Shown here: positions 24,574 through 34,053 of the stretch, one piece after another
Layout: each line of letters opens with the position of its first letter
How positions within the stretch are numbered: the first letter of the stretch is position 1
Source: Peribacillus sp. FSL H8-0477
Lineage (GTDB): Bacteria > Bacillota > Bacilli > Bacillales > DSM-1321
Reading direction: 5' to 3'
Length of the DNA: 64,000 nt
Assembly: GCF_038002765.1 (NCBI RefSeq)
Contig: NZ_JBBODE010000002.1
Coordinates: 744,001 to 808,000 of the forward strand
Translations under genes and position numbers: made by a program
Notes under the pieces: generated by a model
What the model saw: only the letters and a program-made list of their open reading frames with translations
Databases searched by the model: none
Told to the model about the DNA's origin: nothing

Positions 24574-24816
24574 ATGGCACTTTGTCCGTTATGTAATGGA
24601 TTAAGAAAAATTAATGTTCTTTGTTCAGAATGCAACACTGAAATGGATGATAAAGGTAAGAGTATGGATTATGATGATGAATACAGTGCTTATATGGATA
24701 CGGATACCTTAAAACAAAATGATGGGTTTATGCGTAGTCTTGCTGACGGTCAGTGTCCTCATCTAATGAAATGCCCAAGTTGTGGACATGATGAAATTAT
24801 ACTTGTGAAGGAATAA
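24574..24816 (+). CDS. small zinc-ribbon protein
   Basis: 80-residue protein with four CxxC motifs (CPLC, CSEC, and later CPH/CPSC: CPLCNG, CSECNT, QCPH, CPSCGH), an arrangement that would bind one or two zinc ions. The middle is acidic (MDYDDEYSAYMDTD). AAGGAGCAATTGCA precedes ATG 24574. Family and role not recognised; it could bind nucleic acid or protein. Confidence 0.65.
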   Translation: MALCPLCNGLRKINVLCSECNTEMDDKGKSMDYDDEYSAYMDTDTLKQNDGFMRSLADGQCPHLMKCPSCGHDEIILVKE

Positions 24817-24836
24817 CCCAGCATTATAAGATGAAT

Positions 24837-24868
24837 AAAGGCTATCGAGTGGATCTCGATAGCCTTTT
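24837..24868. terminator. bidirectional intrinsic terminator
   Basis: AAAGGCTATCGAG, loop TGGAT, CTCGATAGCCTTTT. It lies between the convergent zinc-ribbon and msmX genes. Confidence 0.9.
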
Positions 24869-24877
24869 CTTTGTAAA

Positions 24878-25990
24878 TTATTGTTCTTTCATAGTACGAA
24901 TTCGTACTTCGGTTTCTTTATCGAAGAAATGAGCTTTGTTCATATCTAAGGCTAGTTTAACTTTCTCACCCGCTTGATAAATGGTACGTGCATCTACACG
25001 AGCAACAAAGTCTTGCCCAGCGATGGTTGAGTAAAGCATAAATTCAGCACCCATCAATTCTGCTACATCAATATGAGCAGTAACTGTCGTTTCTGGAGAT
25101 GATTCAATAAATAAAGGCTCGTCATGGAAGTCTTCTGGACGGATACCTAGAATTATTTCTTTACCGATATATCCTTGCTCACGAAGCATCTTCATTTTAC
25201 CTTCAGGTATAGCGATGGTTTGTTCACCTGTTTTAATGATGCCATCAGAAAGAGTTCCATGCAGGAAGTTCATTGCTGGTGAACCGATAAATCCACCTAC
25301 AAATACATTATCAGGTTTTTCATAGACGTCTTTAGGTGCCCCGACCTGTTGAACAATGCCGTCTTTCATAACTACAAGACGAGTTGCCATTGTCATGGCT
25401 TCTGTCTGATCATGCGTTACATAGATTGTTGTTGTATTTAAACGTTTGTGCAATTTTGCAATTTCTGCACGCATTTGAACCCGAAGTTTTGCATCTAAAT
25501 TGGAAAGTGGTTCATCCATTAAGAATACTTTCGCATCACGAACGATAGCACGACCAAGCGCAACACGCTGACGCTGTCCGCCCGATAAAGCTTTTGGCTT
25601 CCGATCTAAGTATGCTTCTAGACCTAGAATCTTTGCAGCATCGTTAACGCGGACTTCAATTTCTTTTTTTGGCATCTTTCTTAATTTTAAACCGAACGCC
25701 ATATTATCATAGACTGACATATGTGGATATAGTGCATAGTTTTGGAATACCATGGCGATATCACGATCTTTAGGAGGAACATCATTAACGCGTTTTCCAT
25801 CGATAAAGAAATCACCTTGTGAGATTTCCTCAAGACCAGCTATCATACGTAAAGTAGTTGATTTACCGCAGCCGGATGGACCAACAAATACGATAAATTC
25901 CTTATCTTCAATTTTTAGATTAAAATCATCAACAGCAGTTACTTTATTATCGTAAACTTTAAAAATATGATCTAATTGTAATTCAGCCAT
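24878..25990 (-). CDS. msmX: multi-sugar ABC transporter ATPase MsmX
   Basis: Shared ATPase that energises several carbohydrate ABC importers, 370 residues from ATG 25990 (MAELQLDHIFKVYDNK) after GGGGGA. The ATP-binding domain has Walker A GPSGCGKST, signature LSGGQRQR and Walker B VFLMDEPLSNLD. The C-terminal ~130 residues are the MalK-type regulatory (TOBE) domain with GIRPEDF. An in-frame extension to 26080 lacks an RBS. No sugar permease or binding protein is adjacent, which fits a stand-alone shared ATPase. A PucR-type regulator is encoded just upstream on the same strand, as near msmX in B. subtilis (yxkF). Confidence 0.9.
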   Translation of the reverse strand: MAELQLDHIFKVYDNKVTAVDDFNLKIEDKEFIVFVGPSGCGKSTTLRMIAGLEEISQGDFFIDGKRVNDVPPKDRDIAMVFQNYALYPHMSVYDNMAFGLKLRKMPKKEIEVRVNDAAKILGLEAYLDRKPKALSGGQRQRVALGRAIVRDAKVFLMDEPLSNLDAKLRVQMRAEIAKLHKRLNTTTIYVTHDQTEAMTMATRLVVMKDGIVQQVGAPKDVYEKPDNVFVGGFIGSPAMNFLHGTLSDGIIKTGEQTIAIPEGKMKMLREQGYIGKEIILGIRPEDFHDEPLFIESSPETTVTAHIDVAELMGAEFMLYSTIAGQDFVARVDARTIYQAGEKVKLALDMNKAHFFDKETEVRIRTMKEQ

Positions 25991-26107
25991 TAGTGAGTCC
26001 CCCTTAAATATGTATCTTACCATTAGTGTAATGGAAGCGTGTTCAAAACGATATGTACAATCTGCACAAAATTCAGACACCTTTTTTCAGGCAAATCTTC
26101 TAAACTC

Positions 26108-26980
26108 CTATTTTCCCAGTTTCAATAGGAGCAGATAGGCAGGCAGAGCATGATGAAAGGTTCGAATATCCAATCCGGTTTTTTCAATAAATCGATCGAT
26201 CCGATATTGTAGACTATTGCGGTGGATATATAGTTTTTTGGCGGTCAGACTCGCGTTTGAGCTCGTTTCGATATAGGTTTTTACCGTATGTATAACTTCA
26301 TCGTTATCTTTCATTTCTCCAAGCAGTTCATCCGTATACCAATCAATCTTATCTGTTAACCTTCCATCGAGAAAAATATAAGGAATGACCATTGGCAAGT
26401 CACTGACCGCAGTATCAGGAAAATGACTGACAGCAGCATTAAAACAAGTTTTCTCCATTTGATAGTGATGACGTAATTCGTTATTAACTTCATGAAAATA
26501 ACCAAGATAAAAATGTAAGTGAACATATAAATCACTTTCCAGTGTCCGAACAATTGGAGTTAACTCAGCTTTATCGGCATTTTCATTATTTAGCCCTTCA
26601 ATCAATACTCCAGCCTCAGAATTCTCCCAAATAATGATTGCCTCAAGAGGAGAAACCGCAAGGAAGGCTTCTTCGAAATCTGATCGTGAAAACTCAGCTT
26701 GAGTAATTCGAAAGTGGATAAATCGAACATGTTTCCAGTTTGTAAGTGGAAGACTCGTGCTGTTTCTAAGTAAAAAATTTCCCCATTCACTTTTGTCATC
26801 CAGCGTCTCATCTGAAAAAAGTGCCTCAATCAAGCTGATTTCTTGTGTCGATAGATCCTGACGAAGAATGCCGAGATGCTCACCGTTATACTCAATCCAA
26901 AGGTACTTTTCAGGCAGCTGGGTTTGAGCTCTTGATTCAAGACAATCAGGATATTTTTGTTTTAATTTTTCAAGCAGCAT
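26108..26980 (-). CDS. PucR/CdaR-family transcriptional regulator
   Basis: 290-residue regulator whose C-terminal ~60 residues form the PucR-type HTH_30: NASLTAKKLYIHRNSLQYRI then RTFHHALPAYLLLLKL. The N-terminal ~230 residues are not recognised and probably sense a signal. ATG 26980 lies 6 nt after GAAGGG; a TTG six bases earlier is the alternative. It precedes msmX on the same strand (118 nt), resembling YxkF-MsmX in B. subtilis. Targets are unknown; autoregulation or msmX control is possible. Confidence 0.8.
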   Translation of the reverse strand: MLLEKLKQKYPDCLESRAQTQLPEKYLWIEYNGEHLGILRQDLSTQEISLIEALFSDETLDDKSEWGNFLLRNSTSLPLTNWKHVRFIHFRITQAEFSRSDFEEAFLAVSPLEAIIIWENSEAGVLIEGLNNENADKAELTPIVRTLESDLYVHLHFYLGYFHEVNNELRHHYQMEKTCFNAAVSHFPDTAVSDLPMVIPYIFLDGRLTDKIDWYTDELLGEMKDNDEVIHTVKTYIETSSNASLTAKKLYIHRNSLQYRIDRFIEKTGLDIRTFHHALPAYLLLLKLGK

Positions 26981-27115
26981 AGACAACCCTTCTTCTTTTT
27001 ATGGTTCCTTTAATTATAGCTCATGTCATTTATCTAGAGAAATATAAGGCTGTTTATATAAGGATACTTTATAATAAAATAATGAAAAGTAAACCGATAA
27101 CGTAATGTTGGGAGT

Positions 27116-28315
27116 ATGAGTGATTTGATATCAAGAAAAGAAAACATTCTACAACTTATCGATAAATACTTGCCTGAAATGCTTGCTCTAAGGAGACACT
27201 TACATATGTATCCTGAATTAAGCAAGCAGGAATTTGAGACAACAAAGAGTATAAATCAAGTGTTAGATCATTATGGTATAAGCAGGATTCCGGTTTCTTC
27301 ACAAACTGGTTCAGCCGCTGAAGTTAAGGGGAAATCCAATCGAACAATAGCTATTAGAGCAGATATTGATGCCTTGCCGATAGAAGAAGAATCAGATTTG
27401 GAATTTCGTTCAAAGATACCAGGTGTCAGTCACATGTGCGGCCATGATGTTCATACAGTCATTTCTCTCGGAGCAGCACTCATCCTCCAAGAATTACAGG
27501 AAGATCTTCCAGGAAACGTTCGAATTCTCTTTCAGCCTGCTGAAGAATTCGAGGGTGGTGCAGAATCAATGATTGATGATGGGCTTTTAAACGGCGTGTC
27601 TGCTATCATCGGTTTACACAATACACCAGATCAGGAAGTAGGCACAATTGGTATAAAAGAAGGATTCTTAATGGCCGGAATCGATGATTTTATCATTACA
27701 ATTAAGGGAAAGGGAGGACATGCAGGTATACCAGAACGTACGATTGATCCCATTATCATCGGCAGTGCGGTCGTTACTCAACTACAAACACTTGTCAGCA
27801 GAACCATATCACCAAAAGAATCAGCAGTTGTGACGATCGGTACCTTTCAAGCGGGAAGGACGAATAATGTGATTCCTGAGAGAGCTGTACTGACGGGAAC
27901 AGTCAGAACATCTAGTGACACTGTCCGTTATAAAATTCGTGACGAATTTGTACGGCTTGTTACTAACCAGGTTCACGCACTCGGCGGCGAAGTGGAGATT
28001 GACTACCAACTGCTTATCCCGCCCGTAGTGAACGACCCTGCTATAGCAGCCATTTCGCGGATAGCTGCTGTAGACATTGTTGGTACAAAGAATGTACTAG
28101 CGGCAGAACCGACAATGGGCGGAGATGATTTTGCTCTCTATCAAAAAGTTGTTCCTGGCTGTTATGCTTGGCTTGGTTCTGGTAACAAAGAAAAGGGCAT
28201 AGAGCATGGGTGGCATCATCCTAAATTCATGGTAGATGAAGACGCCATTAAAATCGGAATTCAATGGATGGTCCATACGGTCATTCGTTTGTTAGAAGAC
28301 AAATCACTTACTTAA
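27116..28315 (+). CDS. M20-family amidohydrolase
   Basis: Metal-dependent hydrolase of 399 residues related to hippurate hydrolase and N-acyl-amino-acid deacylases. Metal-binding motifs are visible: MCGHDVHT (with D-x-D nearby in ADIDALP), QPAEEFEGG with catalytic Glu-Glu, a conserved His in GLHN, and the C-terminal HHPKF. The middle ~110 residues form the dimerisation domain (KGKGGHAGIPE). GGGAG precedes ATG 27116. It is divergent from the PucR-type gene, 135 bp apart. Substrate cannot be read; paralogue of yhaA in this window. Confidence 0.88.
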   Translation: MSDLISRKENILQLIDKYLPEMLALRRHLHMYPELSKQEFETTKSINQVLDHYGISRIPVSSQTGSAAEVKGKSNRTIAIRADIDALPIEEESDLEFRSKIPGVSHMCGHDVHTVISLGAALILQELQEDLPGNVRILFQPAEEFEGGAESMIDDGLLNGVSAIIGLHNTPDQEVGTIGIKEGFLMAGIDDFIITIKGKGGHAGIPERTIDPIIIGSAVVTQLQTLVSRTISPKESAVVTIGTFQAGRTNNVIPERAVLTGTVRTSSDTVRYKIRDEFVRLVTNQVHALGGEVEIDYQLLIPPVVNDPAIAAISRIAAVDIVGTKNVLAAEPTMGGDDFALYQKVVPGCYAWLGSGNKEKGIEHGWHHPKFMVDEDAIKIGIQWMVHTVIRLLEDKSLT

Positions 28316-28364
28316 GTTGATTCAAGGTAAATGGGGTATTACAGACTGTATTTCTGCTGGAATG

Positions 28365-28404
28365 AAAAAGTGCTAAGACGATTCAATTCGTCTTAGCGCT
28401 TTTT
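28365..28404. terminator. bidirectional intrinsic terminator
   Basis: AAAAAGTGCTAAGACG and CGTCTTAGCGCTTTTT with an 8-nt loop, between convergent genes. Confidence 0.9.
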
Positions 28405-28590
28405 CTAATGGTTATCATTCGGCGGCGTTTCGTCATGCAAATCACGGGCTTCCTCTATGTTCTGAGTATCTCCGGCAGTAAAGACAGTTCCACCAGCCAT
28501 TCCCTCATTAATAATGCGGTCGATGTCTAAGTAAACCATATTTTTTCCGTCGTATTCAGTATCTTTGAGAAAGGTGTATTTTTGTTTCAT
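28405..28590 (-). CDS. hypothetical 61-residue protein
   Basis: Small soluble acidic protein, MKQKYTFLKDTEYDGKNMVY at the start, then LDIDRIINEGMAGG and a Pro/Asp/Asn tail. The VYLDIDRIINEGMAGG segment looks conserved-protein-like, but I do not recognise the family. AAAAGGAGGG precedes ATG 28590, a strong RBS. It lies downstream of yheE on the same strand and is followed at once by a terminator. Confidence 0.65.
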   Translation of the reverse strand: MKQKYTFLKDTEYDGKNMVYLDIDRIINEGMAGGTVFTAGDTQNIEEARDLHDETPPNDNH

Positions 28591-28648
28591 GAAATCCCTC
28601 CTTTTGTATAACTTTGGTAAAAAGGGAGAGTTTCATACAATCATTTAC

Positions 28649-28861
28649 TTATTTATCATAAACATGATAAATCATTAATTCATGAATCATTGAAGAAAGG
28701 TTTTCTTTATCTTCTTCAGCAGGCTGGGCCCCATTAAATTCAATGCTGCCGTTGCTGTTGTAAATCGCTTGATACAGGTGCTTTTTAAAGTAAAAGGATA
28801 TACTCCAACCAGGTAATGAATCATCACTATAAAGCGGTTTCCATTGAAAGTGGGTAAGCAA
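28649..28861 (-). CDS. yheE: YheE family protein
   Basis: About 70-residue protein of unknown function conserved next to yheD/yheC in Bacillus. THFQWKPLYSDDSLPGWSIS followed by FYFKKHLYQAIY is the recognisable pattern. The start is most likely the TTG at 28861, 8 nt after GGAGGT; the in-frame ATG at 28876 overlaps the Shine-Dalgarno itself. It sits between the spore-coat-type ATP-grasp cluster and the 61-residue gene, all on the minus strand, so it may be part of the same sporulation transcript. Confidence 0.7.
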   Translation of the reverse strand: MLTHFQWKPLYSDDSLPGWSISFYFKKHLYQAIYNSNGSIEFNGAQPAEEDKENLSSMIHELMIYHVYDK

Positions 28862-28907
28862 GCAGATAACCTCCATTATTTTGGTATACCTTCAGTATAA
28901 TGGAAAG

Positions 28908-30104
28908 TTATTGAGTTCTGTTGTTATTTTTCTCCAAAACAATCGTAATAAATAAATTTTTGAGCATTTTAAGCCGTGTCCGTTCAATCTCTTCTTCGTC
29001 AAACTGCATCGGTTTTGCATTAATTTCATATATAAACAGCTGGCCGGATTCATCTTGACCTAAGTCAATTGAGAACTCTCCGTAAAACCCATTTTCTTTT
29101 GATAAGGCTATTCCGCATTGCTGGGTAATTTGATTGAGAAGTAGATCGAGTTCTTGTGATTGCAGATTTTTATAGGGATATAGAATCCCTCCCTTTGGAA
29201 TATGAGTAGTCACTTCTTGGGTCTGTGACATACGAATGGCTTTTCCGCTAATATGATAATTCCCTTTCCAGTAATGCGTTAGAATGCGAAAGTCATAGCG
29301 ATGACCATTTATTTTCTTAGGCGTAATGGCACGCTGAGCAATGTAATTTTTCTTTACTAAACGCTTGCCTTCATCGAGCCAAAACTCATTCAGAGTGGGG
29401 AAATTCTTTGTCCCGCTTGTCTTCTTCACTGTAATGCTCTGGTTTTTATTCAATGTAACAAGTAAAATTCCTCTGCCGCGATTTCCTTTGCCAGGTTTAA
29501 GGTATAAAGAACCGTATTTTTGTAAAAGAAATAATAACTGTGTTTCGCTGGTCAGTCTAAATGTCTCTGGAAGGTAGTTTACTAAGAATCGATCCTTCTT
29601 CAAGCAACGATAGAGTGCATACTTATCGATAAATCCTGGATTAAACATAGGAATATCAAGTTCTTCAAAGAGCTGTTTTAATTGTTGATAGGAATCCGAT
29701 TCTTCAAATTTTCGAAAAGGGATTCGATTATAGACGAGAGAGGGAAGGGGGACAGCCATACGAAGCCATTTTTGCTCACTCTCGGAATACACCAGCCCTC
29801 TCCAATTTCCTTCAAGTACATCTTCCGCTGTAAAAATAAAAGAAAAAATGTTATGCCGTGTTAAATAACGATGAAGACTTTGAAACAAGACTGCATTCCC
29901 GCTTATGACCTCTTTGTTTTTAGGGCTGCGACAGGACATGATTCCGATAGCAGGAATAAACGAATGAAAAACATCTGCAGTAAAAACGGGTTCATCAGCT
30001 GCAGTAAACTTAACGGGGATACTTTTGCTGTTCTTTCCAAAAGAAATGTCCATGCCATCTGTATGGTACCATTCCTTTTCAAGTGAATCGTAAAAAAGTT
30101 TCAT
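28908..30104 (-). CDS. YheC/YheD-family ATP-grasp protein (paralogue 4)
   Basis: 398-residue ATP-grasp-fold protein of the endospore coat-associated YheC/YheD family. Family landmarks: LPSLVYNRIPFRKFEES, LYLKPGKGNRGRGILLV (ATP-binding Lys and glycine loop), HRYDFRILTH, and FSIDLGQDESGQLFIYEINAKP with metal-binding acidic residues. ATP-grasp enzymes join a carboxylate to an amine or thiol; the substrate here is unknown. Its ATG overlaps the stop of the upstream paralogue by 4 bp and no good RBS is seen, so translation is probably coupled. Last of four tandem paralogues. Confidence 0.85.
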   Translation of the reverse strand: MKLFYDSLEKEWYHTDGMDISFGKNSKSIPVKFTAADEPVFTADVFHSFIPAIGIMSCRSPKNKEVISGNAVLFQSLHRYLTRHNIFSFIFTAEDVLEGNWRGLVYSESEQKWLRMAVPLPSLVYNRIPFRKFEESDSYQQLKQLFEELDIPMFNPGFIDKYALYRCLKKDRFLVNYLPETFRLTSETQLLFLLQKYGSLYLKPGKGNRGRGILLVTLNKNQSITVKKTSGTKNFPTLNEFWLDEGKRLVKKNYIAQRAITPKKINGHRYDFRILTHYWKGNYHISGKAIRMSQTQEVTTHIPKGGILYPYKNLQSQELDLLLNQITQQCGIALSKENGFYGEFSIDLGQDESGQLFIYEINAKPMQFDEEEIERTRLKMLKNLFITIVLEKNNNRTQ

Positions 30105-31468
30105 CCGTTGCTGCTGCCGGAACTCGTAATGGATTTCTCAGCAAGATAGACGGCATAATCGAGCGAGAGTTTTCGTGTTAATAATTCAAATTCTCGTAAC
30201 TTTGGATGAGAAAAAATGGATCGGCCCGGTTTTGAATTGGCTTCAAACATCCAGACTTTTCCTTTTTTATCGATACCTAAATCAAAGCCTATTTCGGCTA
30301 TAATTCCATCAAGATGTTCTTCCATGCATTCACTTAAGATGAGAGCAGCACTTGTGAGTTTGTCTTTCACCTCTTTGACGGTTTCTGGATCAACAAATAA
30401 TTCTTCAATTGTCTTGATGGTTCCTCCGCTTTTGATATGTGTGGTTACACTTCCAGCACCAGCAATTTTAGCGGCCATTGCTGTAACCTGCCAGATTCCA
30501 TCATGGTCTTTATTCGTATGGACCCGAAAATCAATATGTCTTTTTTCGCTGCGTATTAAAGGAATGCCTTGTTGAACAATCATATTATGGAGACGTTTTT
30601 CTTTAAACACATGACTGAAAATCGCTTCAAGTGACTGGAATTTTTTTAATTTATTTTCCTTTTGTTCATTTTTATAACGACAATAATAGACTTGATCATG
30701 TTTGTCATATAATACCTGATGGATACCAAGACCAAGAGACCCATGAATCGGTTTAATATAGACTTGGCGATACTTTGATAACAATGTTTCTATCACGGAC
30801 AGTGATTGAAACGGATAAGTCTCAGGCAAAAAATTGATGGCCCTTGGATCATCCGAAAGCCGCTCATATACATCCCATTTATTAAAAAAACCAGGATTAT
30901 ACCATGGAATTGCGTATTTCTCTTGGAATGTCTGCTTTACCTCTCGCGGTCCACTGCGTCCTTCTGTTTTACGATTGGGGAGACGGTCATAAACGACATT
31001 AGGAAAGGGGAGCTCATAGGTTTCCCATGTATGCTGATGATACATATACCCGGTTATGGTCTCATTCTCCCAATCAATATGATTTTCTCCAAACATAAAT
31101 GGAATGCATCCCGTCGCTTTGTTTAAGGAAAGCAGCTTAGAAAAGAACGACGTACGTTCTCCGAGGGGTTTATTTTGAATCGTTGAAAAGCCGGAAGAAA
31201 AAACACCTACAAGTGGACCAATGTGAATGTCTTTTCCATAGATGAATAAATGGATGGGCGTTTCTGTATCCGGGAAGTGCAGGCGCTCAGCCAGGCTTTT
31301 AGAAATGACAATGGATTGTGTAATGGATGGATTTCGCTTGATTAAGGCCGGTACAGAAGAATGACCAAAACAGACGGTGTTTATTTCCTGCATATCCGTT
31401 AATTCAGAAGGATAATAAAAAATATCTTCTGAAACATCTGAGATTTCAACTGAATAAATCCTCTTCAT
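30101..31468 (-). CDS. YheC/YheD-family ATP-grasp protein (paralogue 3, YheD-like)
   Basis: 455 residues, similar in length to YheD. An N-terminal ~190-residue region (IVISKSLAERLHFP, then IGPLVGVFSSGF) precedes the ATP-grasp domain with PNVVYDRLPNR, VYIKPIHGSLGLGI, HIDFRVHTNKDHDGIWQV and AEIGFDLGIDKKGKVW. The ending EANSKPGRS is a metal/ATP ligand segment. 4-bp overlaps with both neighbours make a tight operon. Expected to be made in the mother cell during sporulation (family knowledge), but no SigE/SigK promoter was identified here. Confidence 0.87.
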   Translation of the reverse strand: MKRIYSVEISDVSEDIFYYPSELTDMQEINTVCFGHSSVPALIKRNPSITQSIVISKSLAERLHFPDTETPIHLFIYGKDIHIGPLVGVFSSGFSTIQNKPLGERTSFFSKLLSLNKATGCIPFMFGENHIDWENETITGYMYHQHTWETYELPFPNVVYDRLPNRKTEGRSGPREVKQTFQEKYAIPWYNPGFFNKWDVYERLSDDPRAINFLPETYPFQSLSVIETLLSKYRQVYIKPIHGSLGLGIHQVLYDKHDQVYYCRYKNEQKENKLKKFQSLEAIFSHVFKEKRLHNMIVQQGIPLIRSEKRHIDFRVHTNKDHDGIWQVTAMAAKIAGAGSVTTHIKSGGTIKTIEELFVDPETVKEVKDKLTSAALILSECMEEHLDGIIAEIGFDLGIDKKGKVWMFEANSKPGRSIFSHPKLREFELLTRKLSLDYAVYLAEKSITSSGSSNG

Positions 31469-32544
31469 GATGATTGACCTGCTTTCGAAAGTTCTGATGC
31501 TAGGTATTTACAAAATAGACCAGGGGCGGAAAAGATGTTAGTCAGTTGTTCTGGGTGAAGCTTTTCGATAATTTTCCGGCCTGGCTTAGAATTAATATCA
31601 AGTATCCAAACCTTCCCGTCCTGATCACGTCCAAGATCAACACCCAATTCAAATAAACGATTAAATTTTGTTTCTAATGCAACAGGCAATGTTTGGTAAA
31701 TACGTTCAATCATCGGTTCTAGCTGTCTTGCTGCAGCAATGGAAAGTGTATCTAAATAGGAATCATAAGAATAGGCCCGTCCGCCGGTGGCAAGATTTGA
31801 GGTAATGCCATCCTTTTTCCCTTTACGTATTCCTCTTCCGCGTTCAATCCAGTTGTTTTCTTCATTCTTTTGCAGCAGAGACCGGATATCAAAAGGCTCC
31901 TGCTCTTGTGTGAAGAGAGTAAGAAAAGGCTGACCTAGATAGTGGTATTTCGTTAGTAATCGTTCCAGCCATTTGTTTAATTCTTCCTCAGTAGTAAAGG
32001 ACCTTTTATAGCGGCCTGCCTGTTTTTGCATGGATACTTCCGTACCCTTCTCCATTTTGGTTAAGACAAAAATGCCGGATCCGCGTGAACCGTATTCTGG
32101 TTTCAGGATAATAGAGGAAAACTGTGTCAGCATGGCGGCGGCATCAGCAGGACTTTGTAGTTTTTCAGTAGGTGGAAGAAAGGCCTGTAAGAACGCATCT
32201 TCCTTGAGGGTTTGATAAACCTCCCATTTCCCAGGAAGACCGTATCCAATAAAGTTGGTATCTTGTTTAAGCCAGTTTATATTTTTCCTAGTTTCATTGG
32301 ATTGGCGAGTTAAGCCGTGAAAGGTTCGATCATAGATAAATTCAGGTACTGGGAAGAGTCTTTTTGTCCAATAGTGATCCTTACGATGAAAACATTCACC
32401 TTGAATCATTTTTTTTGTACTATCAATCGCTTGCGGTGTAAAACGGTAAACATTGAGATTCAGTTTGATGGCTTCCTTTGCGATTGCTGTAAAATAGAGA
32501 TGTTCCTTTGATAAGTCATTCGTCATAATTCCAAGAGATTGCAT
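31465..32544 (-). CDS. YheC/YheD-family ATP-grasp protein (paralogue 2, YheC-like)
   Basis: 359 residues, the length expected for YheC. It begins MQSLGIMTNDLSKEHLYF and lacks the long N-terminal domain of YheD types. ATP-grasp marks: PEFIYDRTFHG, IILKPEYGSRGSGIFVL, FDIRSLLQKNEENNW and GVDLGRDQDGKVWILDINSK. AAGAAAGGAGCTGTATT precedes ATG 32544, so it also has its own strong ribosome binding site. It overlaps the next gene by 4 bp. Confidence 0.88.
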   Translation of the reverse strand: MQSLGIMTNDLSKEHLYFTAIAKEAIKLNLNVYRFTPQAIDSTKKMIQGECFHRKDHYWTKRLFPVPEFIYDRTFHGLTRQSNETRKNINWLKQDTNFIGYGLPGKWEVYQTLKEDAFLQAFLPPTEKLQSPADAAAMLTQFSSIILKPEYGSRGSGIFVLTKMEKGTEVSMQKQAGRYKRSFTTEEELNKWLERLLTKYHYLGQPFLTLFTQEQEPFDIRSLLQKNEENNWIERGRGIRKGKKDGITSNLATGGRAYSYDSYLDTLSIAAARQLEPMIERIYQTLPVALETKFNRLFELGVDLGRDQDGKVWILDINSKPGRKIIEKLHPEQLTNIFSAPGLFCKYLASELSKAGQSS

Positions 32545-32559
32545 AATACAGCTCCTTTC

Positions 32560-33915
32560 TTAATTAGGGTTTAAATAAAGTGCATGCATATAGTCAATGA
32601 TCTTTCTTACTGACGGTCGAAAACGTACGTAGTTACCTATGAACTTTTTGGAGGGTTTTGAGTTTACCTCAATAATCCATGGAAAATAATCTGTATCGAG
32701 TGCCAAATCAATCCCAAGCTCTCCGAATAAATCACTTCTGCCATTTGATAGAACTTCAGCTGTTTTCAATGCAAGCTGGGAGAGTGTTTGGTACATTTCA
32801 TACGCTTTTGCTGGTTCGAATATAGTTAGCAGAAATTCAAGACCGTTTTCCATTTCGCCCCCGCGAGCAAGATTTGAGACAATATGACCGGCGTGACCGG
32901 TTCGTGCAATAATGGAAGTGATTTTCCAGTTATGCTGTTGATTTTTAATTAAGAGCACCCTGAAATCTGTCTTTTTATCATCGACCTCAAATAAAGAAAT
33001 ACCTTTTTGAATGATATAGGAACGTCTTCGGCTTTGTTTTTTTAAAATCTGAAATACTTCTGCTTCGGATTGAACAAGAAAAGATGTAAGGTTATTAGAA
33101 TGTTCAATAACCCACCCTTCCGAGGTTTGAGTCAGTTTGCAAATATTTTTTCCTTGGCTTCCAAAGGATGGTTTTACATAGACAGCAGGGTGTTTAAGTA
33201 AGAACGTTATGAAATCCGATTCTATTTTAAGCGGAACGGTCTCTGGCAAGAAAGGCAGCAGAGAATTCTCTATGCTTAGAAGTTCATGAACTTCCCATTT
33301 AGAGAGAAAGCCCCCATTAAAAAGCGGGATAGCTAGTTCTTGTAACTTTGAGACGAAGTGGTGAAAGTCTACAGATTTCTCTAACTTTCTTGAATGCAGC
33401 CGATTATAAATAACATTTGGCATAGGAAGTAAGGTTCTCTCCCATTGGTTTTCTGTTGGATAATAACCAAGTACTTGCCTATCTTCAAGGCTTTGCAGCT
33501 TTAGCAGATAAAAAATAAAGCCTTGTTCACTACAATAGGAAGATAGTTCGCGGTAAAATAGATCGTTATCAAATGTTCCATTTAGAGAGTTTGGTGTATG
33601 ATTGGTAAGGAGCGCCAAAATAGGACCTATGGTTAATCTATTTTCGTTAGGACAATATTGAACGCGGACAGGGAAGGTAAGTAAAGGAATCAACAGATCT
33701 TGCATACTTTCTTCCGCCAGCTTAACTAAACTGTCGCGGCCTGGAAGTTGACGGATCTGTAATGAAAGTTGGTTGATTCCTGCTCTCACGAAGATGCTTT
33801 CACCATGTTTGAGTTCCCACTTTTTGAGAAGACTTTTAGAAATATAAATGGATTCTTTATTCTCGGGAACATTTCCTGCCGTTAGTATAAATGCACGATT
33901 TTCTAACACCTTCAT
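32560..33915 (-). CDS. YheC/YheD-family ATP-grasp protein (paralogue 1, YheD-like)
   Basis: 451 residues from ATG 33915 (MKVLENRAFILTAGN), 6 nt after GAGGG; a second ATG at 33921 abuts the RBS. N-terminal domain with SIYISKSLLKKWEL and RLTIGPILALLTN, then the ATP-grasp domain with PNVIYNRLHSRK, VYVKPSFGSQGKNI, TDFRVLLIKNQQH and GELGIDLALDTDYF, ending EVNSKPSKKF. First gene of the tandem set, 15 nt before the next. It diverges from yheB, as yheD/yheC do from yheB in B. subtilis. Confidence 0.88.
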   Translation of the reverse strand: MKVLENRAFILTAGNVPENKESIYISKSLLKKWELKHGESIFVRAGINQLSLQIRQLPGRDSLVKLAEESMQDLLIPLLTFPVRVQYCPNENRLTIGPILALLTNHTPNSLNGTFDNDLFYRELSSYCSEQGFIFYLLKLQSLEDRQVLGYYPTENQWERTLLPMPNVIYNRLHSRKLEKSVDFHHFVSKLQELAIPLFNGGFLSKWEVHELLSIENSLLPFLPETVPLKIESDFITFLLKHPAVYVKPSFGSQGKNICKLTQTSEGWVIEHSNNLTSFLVQSEAEVFQILKKQSRRRSYIIQKGISLFEVDDKKTDFRVLLIKNQQHNWKITSIIARTGHAGHIVSNLARGGEMENGLEFLLTIFEPAKAYEMYQTLSQLALKTAEVLSNGRSDLFGELGIDLALDTDYFPWIIEVNSKPSKKFIGNYVRFRPSVRKIIDYMHALYLNPN

Positions 33916-34053
33916 TCTCATCCCTCATTTGCACTGAGATTAGTATCCTTTTATAATGAAGAGATGGGCTAATGCGGATATCATATCTTATGTTTTGGGT
34001 GATTTGAACGTACCTTTATGATGAATATTTTTAACAGAAGAAGGAGATAAAGC

